Source: Moorena producens 3L
GTDB lineage: Bacteria > Cyanobacteriota > Cyanobacteriia > Cyanobacteriales > Coleofasciculaceae
Direction: 5' to 3'
Length of the DNA stretch: 64,000 nt
NCBI RefSeq assembly: GCF_000211815.1
Contig: NZ_GL890970.1
Span: 160,234-224,233, forward strand
Shown here: one piece after another, positions 7,700 to 16,618 of the stretch
How the letters are laid out: each line of letters opens with the position of its first letter
Numbering within the stretch: position 1 is the first letter of the stretch
The notes under the pieces: generated by a model
What the model saw: only the letters and a program-made list of their open reading frames with translations
What the model was told of the DNA's origin: nothing
Database searches by the model: none
Position numbers and translations under genes: made by a program

Positions 7700-8656
7700 T
7701 CAATTTACACCTTCCCATCTCCAGGGTACTGGGTCAACCGACTGACCGTGAACATAGAGACCCCAATGTAGATGAGGACCAGTGGAAGCACCTGTAGAAC
7801 CAATGCTACCAATGACCTGGCCAGCTTGAACGAAATCCCCCTCTTTAACTTTAATTTGGCTCAAGTGCAGCATAATACTGAGTACCCCTTGACCATGGTT
7901 AATCCCTACGGTGTTACCATGAACCCGGAAACCTTGAGACTCTCGTCCTACTAGTGCTATTCGTCCTGCTGCTGGTGCTACTACTGGTGAACCGAAGCCA
8001 CCGGCATAGTCAACACCACGATGGTAGTAGTTGTTAGCAAAGACACCGTTGTAGTAGCGACGAATACCGAAAACGCTGGAGACACGAGCATTGTTGGGTC
8101 TATAGAACTTACCATTCCAGAATTTTTCTGGTGTCACTAATTTTTTAAACTGGGCAACCCGATTTAATTCAAATTGGGTTGCTGGGGCAGAGGCTTTGCC
8201 AGACAGCCAGATGCGTTGGACAGGGAAAGAGCGATTCTTAAGTGGTACAGCTATGTTGTTGACTTTACCATCACCAGCCACCCGCAAAACCAATTTTCCT
8301 GGTTTATCTAATGGTGTAGTGGGTACTAAAGCTCGATAACGATTTGTCCCTGTTGCAAAGGTAGGATAGGTCTTTTGACCCATAGAAACGCTCGGTGGTG
8401 AACCGACTGTTTCGGTTTGAATTACCACTGACAAAGTATCGCCTAACTGGGGATTGTCTGGTTGAACTTGTACCTGTAAAGCTTGCACTGGTTGGCACAG
8501 GGCTACAAAACCCGATGCCAGGGCTATTGCTGTCGTTTTAATCAGACCTTTTGCAAGGTGCTTTGCACTCAGAAGTGGGGTGGGACTAGAAGGAGAATAG
8601 TGCTCTAGCCCTGATAGTGAGCCATGAGAGGATAGTGATTTCACTGACTTATACAA
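7700..8656 (-). CDS. Exported M23 family metallopeptidase (LytM-like)
   Basis: This 318-residue protein probably cleaves peptidoglycan cross-bridges in the periplasm or activates an amidase. A long N-region contains a hydrophobic signal segment (about residues 39-58, LIKTTAIALASGFVALCQPV, then AQA-like cleavage at about 60). A beta-rich middle domain (about 62-170) precedes the M23 domain. The zinc ligands H212 and D216 (HRGVD) and H297 (HLHW) are present, as is the second catalytic His near 264. The frame opens with TTG at 8656, and no downstream ATG would keep the signal peptide. Its neighbour upstream is the divergent antiporter-like gene. Confidence 0.88.
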   Translation of the reverse strand: MYKSVKSLSSHGSLSGLEHYSPSSPTPLLSAKHLAKGLIKTTAIALASGFVALCQPVQALQVQVQPDNPQLGDTLSVVIQTETVGSPPSVSMGQKTYPTFATGTNRYRALVPTTPLDKPGKLVLRVAGDGKVNNIAVPLKNRSFPVQRIWLSGKASAPATQFELNRVAQFKKLVTPEKFWNGKFYRPNNARVSSVFGIRRYYNGVFANNYYHRGVDYAGGFGSPVVAPAAGRIALVGRESQGFRVHGNTVGINHGQGVLSIMLHLSQIKVKEGDFVQAGQVIGSIGSTGASTGPHLHWGLYVHGQSVDPVPWRWEGVN

Positions 8657-8839
8657 ATTAGACTAAGATTTTTACTCTTTAGCTACTAGGGCATAGACTA
8701 TCATTTAGCCCAGTGTGTTTCCAATTCCATCTAGTTTGCAGATGAACGGGACCGGGAATCTTGAGCCAGGTGCCATCATAAAAGGACATCTAACTAAGGT
8801 CGATAGTCTATCACACTAACGGTTAGGCTAATTCGGTCG

Positions 8840-9913
8840 ATGGATGCTCTATATCAATCAATACCAAACTATGAAATAGTTTTTTTAAGGGTAACTCACG
8901 ATTGCCAAACTAAGTCGAGGTTTAAATTAATGGACAGTTGGATCATCAAGCTCCATGATTTCATTGGTGAAATCCCATTCCTGGTGATTTCTTTAATTAC
9001 AGCCGTAACATTTTGCTTTTGGTTAATTCCCTACACCACTGACTTGATGGTGAGCTGTGCAGCGGGTCTTGCTGGTGACTATTTAGGGCGCGAGCAACGC
9101 ACCTTGGTGATTAACTCAAGTACCAATAATCCTGAGTTACTTTTAATGCTTGTCTCACTGGGATTAGGTAGGCTAGGAGGGATAGCTACCCCACTAGGCT
9201 CCAATTTTGCCAACATTTATCTTATGTTTATTGTTGCTCCATTATTTGTTTTAGTTAAGTGGTTTTTTAAGAGGGATTTCAATAATATCTTAAGTCTACT
9301 TACTCTAATGAATAGTGAAAAAAAGTTGGTTGTTTGGCATTCAATCATGTCTTTAACTATGTTTGGATTTGCCAGTGTAGCCTATTGGTGCCTAACGGGA
9401 GGGTTTCAGTTTAATTATTTATCAGAAGACATCCCATTGAGAACATGGCACTGGTTATTAATCGGAGTGTTTATCTGTATAATTGGGATCGGTATATTTG
9501 TGTATTTTGAAAATAACTTGAAAACTAAGCGCCCAGGATTATTTGAAGATATAACTGAGGAAGATTTTGAGTCAAGTTGGTGGAAGTTTATTTTAGGTAC
9601 TATATCACTGACGGTATTATGTTATATTTTAAATGCCTTATTTTTGGCGTATACGGAACTCTATAGTTCAGTATTAAGTCAGTGGTTGGGCTCAGCAGTT
9701 TTTGTGGGATTACATTATTTTATTGGTAGTCTGATCTCTTCTTTACCAGAAGCTAATGTAGCAATAAAAAACTATGAACGTCTAACTTCACCGGATCTCA
9801 ATACAGCCCTAGCATCAGCAAGTCAATCAAATATGACTAATCTTGCCCTGGGATGCTTGGGCTGTATTATTGCAACTATATTGTTACTGACTGGACTAAG
9901 CTATAAGTTGTAA
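8840..9913 (+). CDS. CaCA-superfamily (Na+/Ca2+ exchanger-like) membrane protein
   Basis: This 357-residue protein has about ten hydrophobic segments and two alpha-repeat-like blocks typical of cation/Ca2+ exchangers. The first is NSSTNNPELLLMLVSLGLG with ATPLGSNFANI (about residues 91-125). The second is GSLISSLPEANVAIKNYERL with ASASQSNMTNLALG (about 297-340). The acidic residue in NNPE and SLPE is the expected cation ligand. It probably swaps Na+ or H+ for Ca2+ across the inner membrane. The ATG at 8930 (MDSWIIKLHDF) is a good alternative start, because the first 30 residues are polar and look untypical. No partner gene is adjacent. Confidence 0.7.
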   Translation: MDALYQSIPNYEIVFLRVTHDCQTKSRFKLMDSWIIKLHDFIGEIPFLVISLITAVTFCFWLIPYTTDLMVSCAAGLAGDYLGREQRTLVINSSTNNPELLLMLVSLGLGRLGGIATPLGSNFANIYLMFIVAPLFVLVKWFFKRDFNNILSLLTLMNSEKKLVVWHSIMSLTMFGFASVAYWCLTGGFQFNYLSEDIPLRTWHWLLIGVFICIIGIGIFVYFENNLKTKRPGLFEDITEEDFESSWWKFILGTISLTVLCYILNALFLAYTELYSSVLSQWLGSAVFVGLHYFIGSLISSLPEANVAIKNYERLTSPDLNTALASASQSNMTNLALGCLGCIIATILLLTGLSYKL

Positions 9914-9998
9914 ATCAAAAATAAAGTACGAAGTATGAATGTAGAATGCAGAATTTAGAATGTAGAATTAAGAAGGCAGAATTAAGAAGGTAGAATGG

Positions 9999-10157
9999 TG
10001 AAGGCAGAAGGCAGAAGGCAGAAGGCAGAAGGCAGAAGGCAGAAGGTAGAAGGCAGAAGGCAGAAGGCAGAAGGCAGAAGGTAGAAGCCAGAAGTCTAAA
10101 TTCTAAATTCTAAATTCTAAATTCTAAATTCTAAATTCTAAATTCTAAATTCTAAAA
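9999..10157. repeat. Two adjoining tandem arrays (GAAGGCA and AAATTCT units)
   Basis: From 9999 to 10093 the 7-mer AGAAGGC repeats about 13 times with few changes. From 10094 to 10157 the 8-mer TAAATTCT repeats about eight times. A third small array of GAGCCTT/CAGCCTT follows at 10264-10298, up to the hfq stop codon. No gene is seen between 9914 and 10285. Confidence 0.9.
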
Positions 10158-10285
10158 GGTTGAAGGGTAATGCTTGGTTGTGGATCAAGTTTTTAGTTAA
10201 CCTTGATCCACCAATAAACCCATTTCAGCCTACCCTAAACCGAAGGCTATCCGGCGAACAGTCTTGAGCCTTGAGCCTTGAGCCT

Positions 10286-10507
10286 TCAGCCTTCAGCTGC
10301 CTCTGGCTTTAGATAAGCGATCGCATGATGAGGGATCATGATGGTCTGCTGATCTTGAGTGATCAGACACAGGCAGTTTTGATCTTGCCAGCACAACTTC
10401 CCCCTGAAGGAATCCCCAGTGAGAAGTTTTAGCTCTAGGAGTTGTTGGTCTTTGATATAGCCTTGAATTTGACTAATACTGGGCAAGCCGGTATCGAATT
10501 GGGCCAT
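10286..10507 (-). CDS. hfq: Hfq-like Sm-fold protein (cyanobacterial type)
   Basis: From the ATG at 10507 this is a 73-residue protein, MAQFDTGLPSISQIQGYIKD..., matching cyanobacterial Hfq (SxFDTGLPS start, Sm1-like KLLTGDSFRGKLCWQDQNCLCL, Sm2-like IMIPHHAIAYLKP). An in-frame upstream ATG at 10546 would add 13 residues not typical of the family. Cyanobacterial Hfq lacks several RNA-contact residues of the enterobacterial protein. In Synechocystis it supports motility through pilus-base binding rather than classical sRNA annealing. The gene diverges from dapF, a neighbourhood I recall as conserved in cyanobacteria, which strengthens the call. Confidence 0.87.
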   Translation of the reverse strand: MAQFDTGLPSISQIQGYIKDQQLLELKLLTGDSFRGKLCWQDQNCLCLITQDQQTIMIPHHAIAYLKPEAAEG

Positions 10508-10715
10508 AATCACAAAAAATCGTGGGATGTTTGGGAACCCTACCAATCATAACCAATCATACTTGGCCAGGAGGGTTTTTGGGATTTTGGGCAGCATAAT
10601 CAGAAAAAGTATTTTAATCAGTCGGTAGCTAAATCGACGAAAATTCGCGAAACTTAAACAAAAGGCTGCAAAAGAATTACCATTGCGCCAGAGCAGATGA
10701 ATCAGGAGGTTGACT

Positions 10716-11561
10716 ATGGAGTTTACAAAGTACCATGGACTGGGGAATGACTTTATTCTGATTGATAATCGGGATGACCCAAAACCCAGAATAACCTCAG
10801 AGCAAGCGCTACAGCTATGCGATCGCAATTTTGGAATCGGTGCAGATGGTGTGATTTTTGCCCTGCCTGGACAAGAGGGTACTGACTATACGATGCGGAT
10901 TTTCAACTCTGATGGTTCTGAACCAGAGATGTGTGGTAATGGGATTCGCTGTTTAGCAAAGTTTCTGGCTGATTTAGAGGGGGCTAATCACAAAACACAC
11001 TATCGGATCCATACCCTGGCTGGGGTGATCATTCCTGAACTCAAGGACGATGGTAAAGTCAGGGTGGATATGGGCATGCCCCAGCTTAGTGCAGCTCAAA
11101 TTCCGACTGTTTTGGCAGAGGCTGACCAAAAGGTAATCAATACCCCGATCGAAATAGCTGACAAATTATGGGAGGTTACCTGTGTCAGTATGGGTAATCC
11201 TCACTGTATCACCTTTGTGGAGGATGCGGATGCCATACCTCTGGAAACTATTGGTCCGCTGTTTGAGCATCACTCAGTTTTCCCCCAACGAACCAATACA
11301 GAATTTATCCAAGTGGTGCGCCCTGATTATCTCAAGATGCGGGTTTGGGAGCGGGGTGCTGGGGCAACTCTCGCCTGTGGCACGGGGGCTTGTGCTTCTG
11401 TGGTAGCTGGTGTGTTAACTCAGAAAAGCGATCGCATTTGTACCGTGGAGCTTCCTGGTGGTTGTCTCGACATTGAATGGTCCGAAACCGACCAGCGAGT
11501 TTACATGACTGGGCCAGCTGAGCAAGTTTTCAGCGGTAAACTATCGCCAATCTGGGGATAA
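10716..11561 (+). CDS. dapF: Diaminopimelate epimerase
   Basis: This enzyme converts LL- to meso-diaminopimelate for lysine and peptidoglycan synthesis. Both catalytic cysteines are present, in EMCGNGIRC (near residue 74) and ACGTGACA (near 222). The N-terminal FTKYHGLGNDFILID signature and the substrate motif GNPHC are also present. From the ATG at 10716 the protein is 281 residues. The frame also has a TTG at 10710, but AGGAGG at 10704-10709 touches that codon and sits 6 bp before the ATG, so the ATG is preferred. The gene diverges from hfq and converges with murF. Confidence 0.96.
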   Translation: MEFTKYHGLGNDFILIDNRDDPKPRITSEQALQLCDRNFGIGADGVIFALPGQEGTDYTMRIFNSDGSEPEMCGNGIRCLAKFLADLEGANHKTHYRIHTLAGVIIPELKDDGKVRVDMGMPQLSAAQIPTVLAEADQKVINTPIEIADKLWEVTCVSMGNPHCITFVEDADAIPLETIGPLFEHHSVFPQRTNTEFIQVVRPDYLKMRVWERGAGATLACGTGACASVVAGVLTQKSDRICTVELPGGCLDIEWSETDQRVYMTGPAEQVFSGKLSPIWG

Positions 11562-11583
11562 GTCCAGATTTGTTGGCTCTGTA

Positions 11584-12957
11584 TCAATCTTGCTTGGAAA
11601 ATCCTGCTTTAAACTGCTTGACTACCTGATCGAGACCAACGGAATGGGAGGCTTTAAACAATAGACGATCTCCAGGTTGGACAAACTCCAGTAGATGTTC
11701 CACTAGAGGATTAGAGTCACAGAAAGACTCAACTGGCACCGAAGTAACACCGGTTGCGATCGCTTCCGCTTCTGGATCACTTTCATCCACCAAAATCCGC
11801 AAGCCATCTAGATTTAGTTGCTCAACCTTTTGACCCACTTGCTGATGAAGTTCACCGGATTGGGTTCCCAATTCCTTCATCGCCCCAAGTACTGCTATAT
11901 GTCGTTTCCCAGGAGTCTGAGCCAGCATTTCGAGAGCAGCTACCATAGATTCAACTCCAGCATTGTAGGTTTCATCGAGAATCACTACATCGTTAGGTAA
12001 CTCATAACGCTGGGATCGCCCTGGGGGTAGCTCAACGTTTAAACCATTCCTGAGGGTTTCCCAATCCACCCCCAATAATTTCCCAATGGCTAGGGCCGCG
12101 AGATAGTTCAGGGCATTGTGGCGACCTGGGAGGGGGATGGGAAACTCCATGCCCTCTACTTTCAGGATTTCCGGTGCAATCAACTGTCCTTGGACATCAC
12201 CACCCTCTAAACCATAGGTTAAGGTTTGCCCTTGCCAAACCTGAGCTGCGGTGTCAATTAGGCGTTGATTGTCGTGATTGAGAACCGCGACACCGTTGTT
12301 GGACATATGGGCTAATAACTCACACTTGGCTTTTGCGATCGCTTCAGTAGAACCCAACAGACCAATATGAGCTGTACCCACATTAGTAATAACCCCCACG
12401 GTAGGGTTGGCGATCTCGGTCAACTCAGCAATCTGTCCTGAACCACGCATTGCCATCTCGATTACAGCATAGTCATGGTCTGGTGTCAACTCCAGCAAGG
12501 TTTTGGGTACACCGATTTCATTGTTGTAATTGGCCTGGGTTTTGAGTACAGTTCCTTTAGTAGACAAAACTGCTGCGATTAGCTCCTTAGTGGTAGTTTT
12601 GCCTACAGAACCAGTGACAGCAATCACCGGAATCTGAAACTGGTCACGCCACCACCGAGCAATTTGCTGGTAGGCTTTGAGAGTATTTTCTACCTGAATC
12701 AGGGGCAAACCTTCGAGTTGGCTAGCGTTAGTCGCCTCAGCAATGACCGTTAATGCCCCCTTCTCTACTGCCAGAGCTGCATAATTATGACCATCAAACT
12801 TTTCACCCCGCAGTGCTAAAAATAGTTGACCCGGCTCCAGGTTACGGGTATCAGTGGTAATGCCAGTGAATGACTTTTCCAGGATTTTTTCTGGAATGCC
12901 TACTGTCTTGGCGGCGAGAATGTCAACTAATTTTCCTACAAGAAGCCGACACACCAT
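11584..12957 (-). CDS. murF: UDP-N-acetylmuramoyl-tripeptide-D-alanyl-D-alanine ligase
   Basis: This 457-residue ligase adds D-Ala-D-Ala to the UDP-MurNAc-tripeptide in the cytoplasm, the last soluble step of the peptidoglycan precursor. The N-terminal substrate domain contains ITTDTRNLEPGQLFLALRG and KFDGHNYAALAVEKGA. The ATP loop is VTGSVGKTTTKE (about residues 112-123). The Mur central-domain blocks NYNNEIGVPKTLLEL, GMRGSGQIAELTEIANP-like and HNALNYLAALAIG follow, and the C-terminal domain has LDETYNAG. Length is normal. It is convergent with dapF, which supplies the meso-diaminopimelate used by the preceding step. Confidence 0.95.
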   Translation of the reverse strand: MVCRLLVGKLVDILAAKTVGIPEKILEKSFTGITTDTRNLEPGQLFLALRGEKFDGHNYAALAVEKGALTVIAEATNASQLEGLPLIQVENTLKAYQQIARWWRDQFQIPVIAVTGSVGKTTTKELIAAVLSTKGTVLKTQANYNNEIGVPKTLLELTPDHDYAVIEMAMRGSGQIAELTEIANPTVGVITNVGTAHIGLLGSTEAIAKAKCELLAHMSNNGVAVLNHDNQRLIDTAAQVWQGQTLTYGLEGGDVQGQLIAPEILKVEGMEFPIPLPGRHNALNYLAALAIGKLLGVDWETLRNGLNVELPPGRSQRYELPNDVVILDETYNAGVESMVAALEMLAQTPGKRHIAVLGAMKELGTQSGELHQQVGQKVEQLNLDGLRILVDESDPEAEAIATGVTSVPVESFCDSNPLVEHLLEFVQPGDRLLFKASHSVGLDQVVKQFKAGFSKQD

Positions 12958-13122
12958 AACCTTATTGTTCTCCCAGTGTCCTAATTGTGCTGTTTTCTCT
13001 AAACGCTCTATTTTCCAGGTAATTCAATAAATTTCACATTGTTTTTACTTAATTTTCACAATTTCCACTGATTGGCACAATTAGGTAAATACTAGATGAA
13101 GATATACTAATACTATAATAGC

Positions 13123-13174
13123 TCACCTAAAGTTTAGGTGATCATTAGAATATATCTACTGCCGTAGATATATT
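13123..13174. promoter_or_regulatory. Two consecutive perfect hairpins in a 332-bp gene-free spacer
   Basis: TCACCTAAA (13123-13131) pairs with TTTAGGTGA (13133-13141). Seven bases on, AATATATCTAC (13149-13159) pairs with GTAGATATATT (13164-13174) around TGCC. They lie between the divergent murF and the unknown gene at 13290. They could be operators, a transcript leader structure or solo palindromes. The rest of 12958-13289 is AT-rich with no frame. Confidence 0.6.
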
Positions 13175-13289
13175 GTGATACCCCAAACTCTCTTTGTGTT
13201 AGCTAAGCCATTTAAAGTTGAATTTTCATCTTCTCAAGCCAACCACCATTGATGAGCCCTAGCTTTAGCACCTAGGAGAGCTACCTAAA

Positions 13290-14576
13290 GTGACCACCTG
13301 GAGAGACTCTAAAGAATCGGAAATTCGACATATTAGCTTGCAAGAGCAGCAAGTTTACAATCACTTACTCCAGTGGGTAAGGGTAGAATCACCCAAGCAA
13401 TCAATTGAACGCTTCAAAAGGCTCTTCCTGGATGGAGTGGGATACGAAGATTTTGACATCTGGTTGGCCTTGGAAAAGATAGTAATGGATAAACGGGCTC
13501 GGACAGAGTTCCGATTTGTGATCAATCGCTGCTGCCATATTCTGATCAATCACTGGCATCTGAAACCAAACACCAGAAGAGCAGTCCAAGAATTGGTAGC
13601 TCTGTTTGATCATGTGCCGTCTCCAATGAGGGTTCACTCTCGGGCTCCTAGACGCCTGCGGGAACTAATGCAGCTGTTCAAAAGAACAGAGCAATATCTA
13701 ACTTTGCAACGTCTATCCATAGTAATGAGTGATACACCTCTATACTCTAATGGTTCTAAGCGAGTGGCAAATTTGATTCAGCGGTATCCCTACTTATATG
13801 AACATTGCTTACTCAGTGAAGACAGCTCTCAGGAATATCAGCAAACTGTCCGGCAAGTTCAAGCTAGGGTTCAACGGCGCTTTGAGTGTGATTTATCTAA
13901 GTACGTAACCTATCAGGTGCGATGCGCCCATGTCATGCGAAATCGGCAGATCAGGACTCCAAGACGAATTATTCAACCAGTGTCAAATCCCACATTGCTG
14001 ACCGAACGAGAGTTGGCGAGTGCTCTCAAGCAGTTTTTTGGCAAAGTGCAAGGGTCTTACACTTACCAAGATGTTGCTCGTAGCTTCCATACCCACAGTC
14101 AGCACACAGCCTGTTTCAAAGACTTCAAGGACGATTTATATGAATATTTGATTGCCTCGATTGACCCGGCCTATGGGAAGCAACAGTTTAACAAGCGGTT
14201 GTATAGTCATTTGCAAAACACCTTGTCTGAATGGGATTACCAAAGGCCAAATGAATTTATGGTGGTGCGCACCTGTAGTCAATTGTTAAATTTTTTGGTG
14301 GTGGAAAGCCCTCAGCGCCCCCATCACTATACATTTGTTGATTTGATTGGCAATATAGGAACCACCATTACCACTGGACTATTGCTCAAGATTGTATTGA
14401 TCTGCCGTAAAGTCAAGCCCTATTTAGAAAAGCGATTTTCGATTTTGTTTAACCACTACGAGTCCCAAACCAGAAACAGCGTACCCTGGTTAGTCCCGTC
14501 TCTGGAAAACTTGAATATTGCCTTGAGTGTACACTTTGGCTCAGCTGATATCTCCTGCCTTAATCAGATTATGTAA
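13290..14576 (+). CDS. Conserved cyanobacterial protein of unknown function
   Basis: This 428-residue soluble protein starts at GTG 13290, preceded by AGGAG at 13274-13278. I do not recognise its family. It is rich in Arg, Gln and Leu, largely helical, with no membrane segment, nucleotide loop or catalytic signature. Visible features are a basic stretch (HSRAPRRLRELMQLFKR, about residues 118-134), a Glu/Gln/Arg-rich region near 185-205, and a hydrophobic patch (DLIGNIGTTITTGLLLKIVLI, about 351-371) that may be a buried helix. The basic surface could suit nucleic-acid or scaffold binding, but that is only a guess. It ends 119 bp before the convergent pth gene. Confidence 0.75.
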   Translation: MTTWRDSKESEIRHISLQEQQVYNHLLQWVRVESPKQSIERFKRLFLDGVGYEDFDIWLALEKIVMDKRARTEFRFVINRCCHILINHWHLKPNTRRAVQELVALFDHVPSPMRVHSRAPRRLRELMQLFKRTEQYLTLQRLSIVMSDTPLYSNGSKRVANLIQRYPYLYEHCLLSEDSSQEYQQTVRQVQARVQRRFECDLSKYVTYQVRCAHVMRNRQIRTPRRIIQPVSNPTLLTERELASALKQFFGKVQGSYTYQDVARSFHTHSQHTACFKDFKDDLYEYLIASIDPAYGKQQFNKRLYSHLQNTLSEWDYQRPNEFMVVRTCSQLLNFLVVESPQRPHHYTFVDLIGNIGTTITTGLLLKIVLICRKVKPYLEKRFSILFNHYESQTRNSVPWLVPSLENLNIALSVHFGSADISCLNQIM

Positions 14577-14648
14577 GTTATTGCGTAGCGCTATAACTAT
14601 AGCGTTTATCATACCTATGAGGTACACAGAATTTGTTACCACTTCCGA

Positions 14649-14712
14649 CTTCCCTACTCCCTACTCCCTACTCCCTACTCCCTACTCCCTACTCCCTACT
14701 CCCTACTCCCTG
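14649..14712. repeat. CCCTACT heptamer array overlapping the 3' end of pth
   Basis: About nine tandem copies of the 7-mer CCCTACT. The array runs into the last codons of pth on the opposite strand, so the pth stop codon (TAG, 14696-14698) is read from the repeat. Confidence 0.9.
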
Positions 14713-15346
14713 TTCCCTTTGCTATAGTTGCTAGATTCCGATTATTGTAGAGACTCATTGCTTTTTCCACACCTTGCTTAAGAGACAGTTCAACCGCCTC
14801 AACTGCTAGTTGGACTACCTCAGACATTAACTCGGCTTCCTGGGGTGAAAATTTTCCTAGGACGTGGGAGATCGTGTCTGGCTTCTGACTGGATTTGCCG
14901 ATGCCAATCCGCAGGCGAGGGAAGTTTTGCGTACCCAGATGGGCAATTGCGGATTTCATGCCATTGTGTCCTCCCGCTGAACCAGAAAGGCGCAGACGCA
15001 AACGCCCTACTGGTAAGTCCATATCATCATAAATGATCAGGACTGACTCAGGTTTTAGCTTGTACCAATCAGTCACCGCCCGAATTGCTTGTCCAGAGCG
15101 ATTCATGTATGTCAGGGGCTTGAGCAAGCTTAGCTTATTTCCTTTTAGTCCAATTCCTTGACCAAACCATCCCTGAAACCGGCGATGTTCGCTTCCTGAA
15201 ATCTGTAATCGACCTGCGATCGCATCTACCACTTCAAAACCGATATTGTGCCGGGTTTTATCATACTTGGGTTCCGGATTACCTAAACCCACAATCAGTT
15301 GAGGAATTATAATCTGTCCGGTTGTTTCGATAGTGCTCATGGTCAA
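14696..15346 (-). CDS. pth: Peptidyl-tRNA hydrolase
   Basis: This 216-residue enzyme releases peptides from peptidyl-tRNA that has dropped off ribosomes. It has the N-terminal LIVGLGNPEPKYDKTRHNIGF with the catalytic His, then LLKPLTYMNRSG, IIYDDMDLPVGRLRLR, GSAGGHNGMKSAI and LRIGIGK. The core is complete. The start is ATG 15346; a second ATG two codons on also serves. The last few residues (GTGSRE) and the stop codon come from a CCCTACT heptamer array, an eroded or extended C-terminus that should not affect catalysis. Confidence 0.95.
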   Translation of the reverse strand: MTMSTIETTGQIIIPQLIVGLGNPEPKYDKTRHNIGFEVVDAIAGRLQISGSEHRRFQGWFGQGIGLKGNKLSLLKPLTYMNRSGQAIRAVTDWYKLKPESVLIIYDDMDLPVGRLRLRLSGSAGGHNGMKSAIAHLGTQNFPRLRIGIGKSSQKPDTISHVLGKFSPQEAELMSEVVQLAVEAVELSLKQGVEKAMSLYNNRNLATIAKGTGSRE

Positions 15347-15552
15347 AAATCGTTTTGGTAATCGGTAATGGGTAATGGGTAACCCATTACCTACGGTTTA
15401 TGATCTCGATGTTTCCGGACATCATAAACAGGGGAGTGGGGAATAGGGTGAAGTCGTGCAGGCATGGGTGCTGAACTTGACACGTCATACTTTACATGTT
15501 ATATTTCACACGTTATATTTAACACGTTATACCTTTCCCCATCCCGGATTAA

Positions 15553-15777
15553 TTAAGCAGGATATTGAAATAAGGATTCCAGATAGACACGAGCACAAGC
15601 GCGATAACTCTGGGAGGTTTCTGGGGTCTTACCAATACCATTTTGGAGCAAAAACAGAGAAAGTGCTGCTGTGAAGACCCGGTCTTGGTCCCAGCTAGGA
15701 TGGGTTTCTAGGTAGCGCTTGAGAGACTCATGCAGGTCTTCGGGGATTTCTGCCAGGATACTTACAGTTGCGTTCAT
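15553..15777 (-). CDS. DUF2811 small protein
   Basis: This is a 74-residue protein (MNATVSILAEIPEDLHESLKRYLETHPSWDQDRVFTAALSLF) of the cyanobacterial DUF2811 family. The fold looks like a ribbon-helix-helix: a short N-terminal strand followed by two helices. A small DNA-binding regulator is therefore possible but not shown. The ATG at 15777 is preferred over the upstream one at 15831 because AGGTG sits four bases before it and family members begin MNATVS. No toxin gene is beside it. A 787-bp gene-free stretch with DnaA-box-like sites lies upstream. Confidence 0.75.
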   Translation of the reverse strand: MNATVSILAEIPEDLHESLKRYLETHPSWDQDRVFTAALSLFLLQNGIGKTPETSQSYRACARVYLESLFQYPA

Positions 15778-16216
15778 AATCACCTCTTCATATAAAGGTA
15801 TTTTTGGAAAAAGCCACCTGATTTCAAGCACTTCAGATAACTGCCTTGGCTACAAGAAAGCCAAGACAAGCCAGCACCGAAGCACTGAATTTTGATGCCA
15901 CCCTTGCTTTAGTTAAGAACTATCCCCAAATCGGCTAGGGTAGTCCGTGCTAACCGCTGCTACTGGGCGTAGGTTAGCTTAGAGCAAATTTTTTTATAGG
16001 TTGGTCGCACCATTTTCATCTGAAATGGGGTGGGTTTGTCAATGCTGCGAAATATTACAACTCTTGTTGAAATTCCGAAATGTATACGAAATAATCAGGG
16101 TTTGAGGCGCTTTTTTGTTACATAACTTTACATAAACTGCGGTCTTAACTGCTGCGGAATACTAAGTCGGGAAAATCCCCAGTAAAACTGGAATACCTAA
16201 TGCCACCGTTGAAGCT

Positions 16217-16412
16217 TGTGGAAAACTATGGGAAAACTGTGGAAAAGCTTGAAGCTCTGTGTGGAAACAGTGGGGAATCTGTGGGGGAAAGTTGGGACAA
16301 ACGATAAGAATTCTTACAGTTTCGTTGGCGGTGGAAAACTGGTGACCACAGATGGGGTCATTGTATATTGAAACACCTAATTAATTAGTTTACTTTGATT
16401 AACAAACTCTTA
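16217..16412. other. Cluster of DnaA-box-like 9-mers next to an AT-rich stretch (possible replication origin)
   Basis: TGTGGAAAA, the reverse complement of the box TTTTCCACA that I recall for cyanobacterial DnaA, occurs exactly at 16217-16225 and 16238-16246. One-mismatch copies lie at 16260-16268 (TGTGGAAAC) and 16330-16338 (GGTGGAAAA). Further GTGGGGAA-like sequences lie between them, all in one orientation. An AT-rich tract (16370-16412, CCTAATTAATTAGTTTAC) adjoins. The 15832-16618 spacer holds no gene. dnaA and dnaN are not in this window, so origin function is only inferred. Confidence 0.4.
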
Positions 16413-16437
16413 AGTTGACTCCTTAAGGAAAAAACAG

Positions 16438-16567
16438 CGATGCAGCGCGGTCTTGGGGAGGCAGCGCGGTCTTGGGGAGGCAGCGCGGTCTTGGGGGTTT
16501 CCCCCACTCGCTATTGCCGTGGTTCCCCCCACTCGCTATTGCCGTGGTTTCCCCCACTCGCTATTGC
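16438..16567. repeat. Palindromic repeat with arms expanded symmetrically
   Basis: The left arm is three copies of GCAGCGCGGTCTTGGGG; the right arm is three copies of CCCCACTCGCTATTGC joined by CGTGGTT. They meet at GGGGGTTTCCCCC. A single-unit version of the same element lies at 24624-24678, ending in the same GCATCAAGACAAG. The array looks like one palindrome in which both arms were amplified. Confidence 0.75.
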
Positions 16568-16618
16568 ATCAAGACAAGGAAAAAAAATATAACCACTGAC
16601 TAATTGCTTCTAACCTAA

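Noticed and set aside
10547..10828. A 93-codon minus-strand frame upstream of hfq
   Set aside because: It overlaps the start of dapF on the opposite strand and has no family resemblance. dapF is certain.
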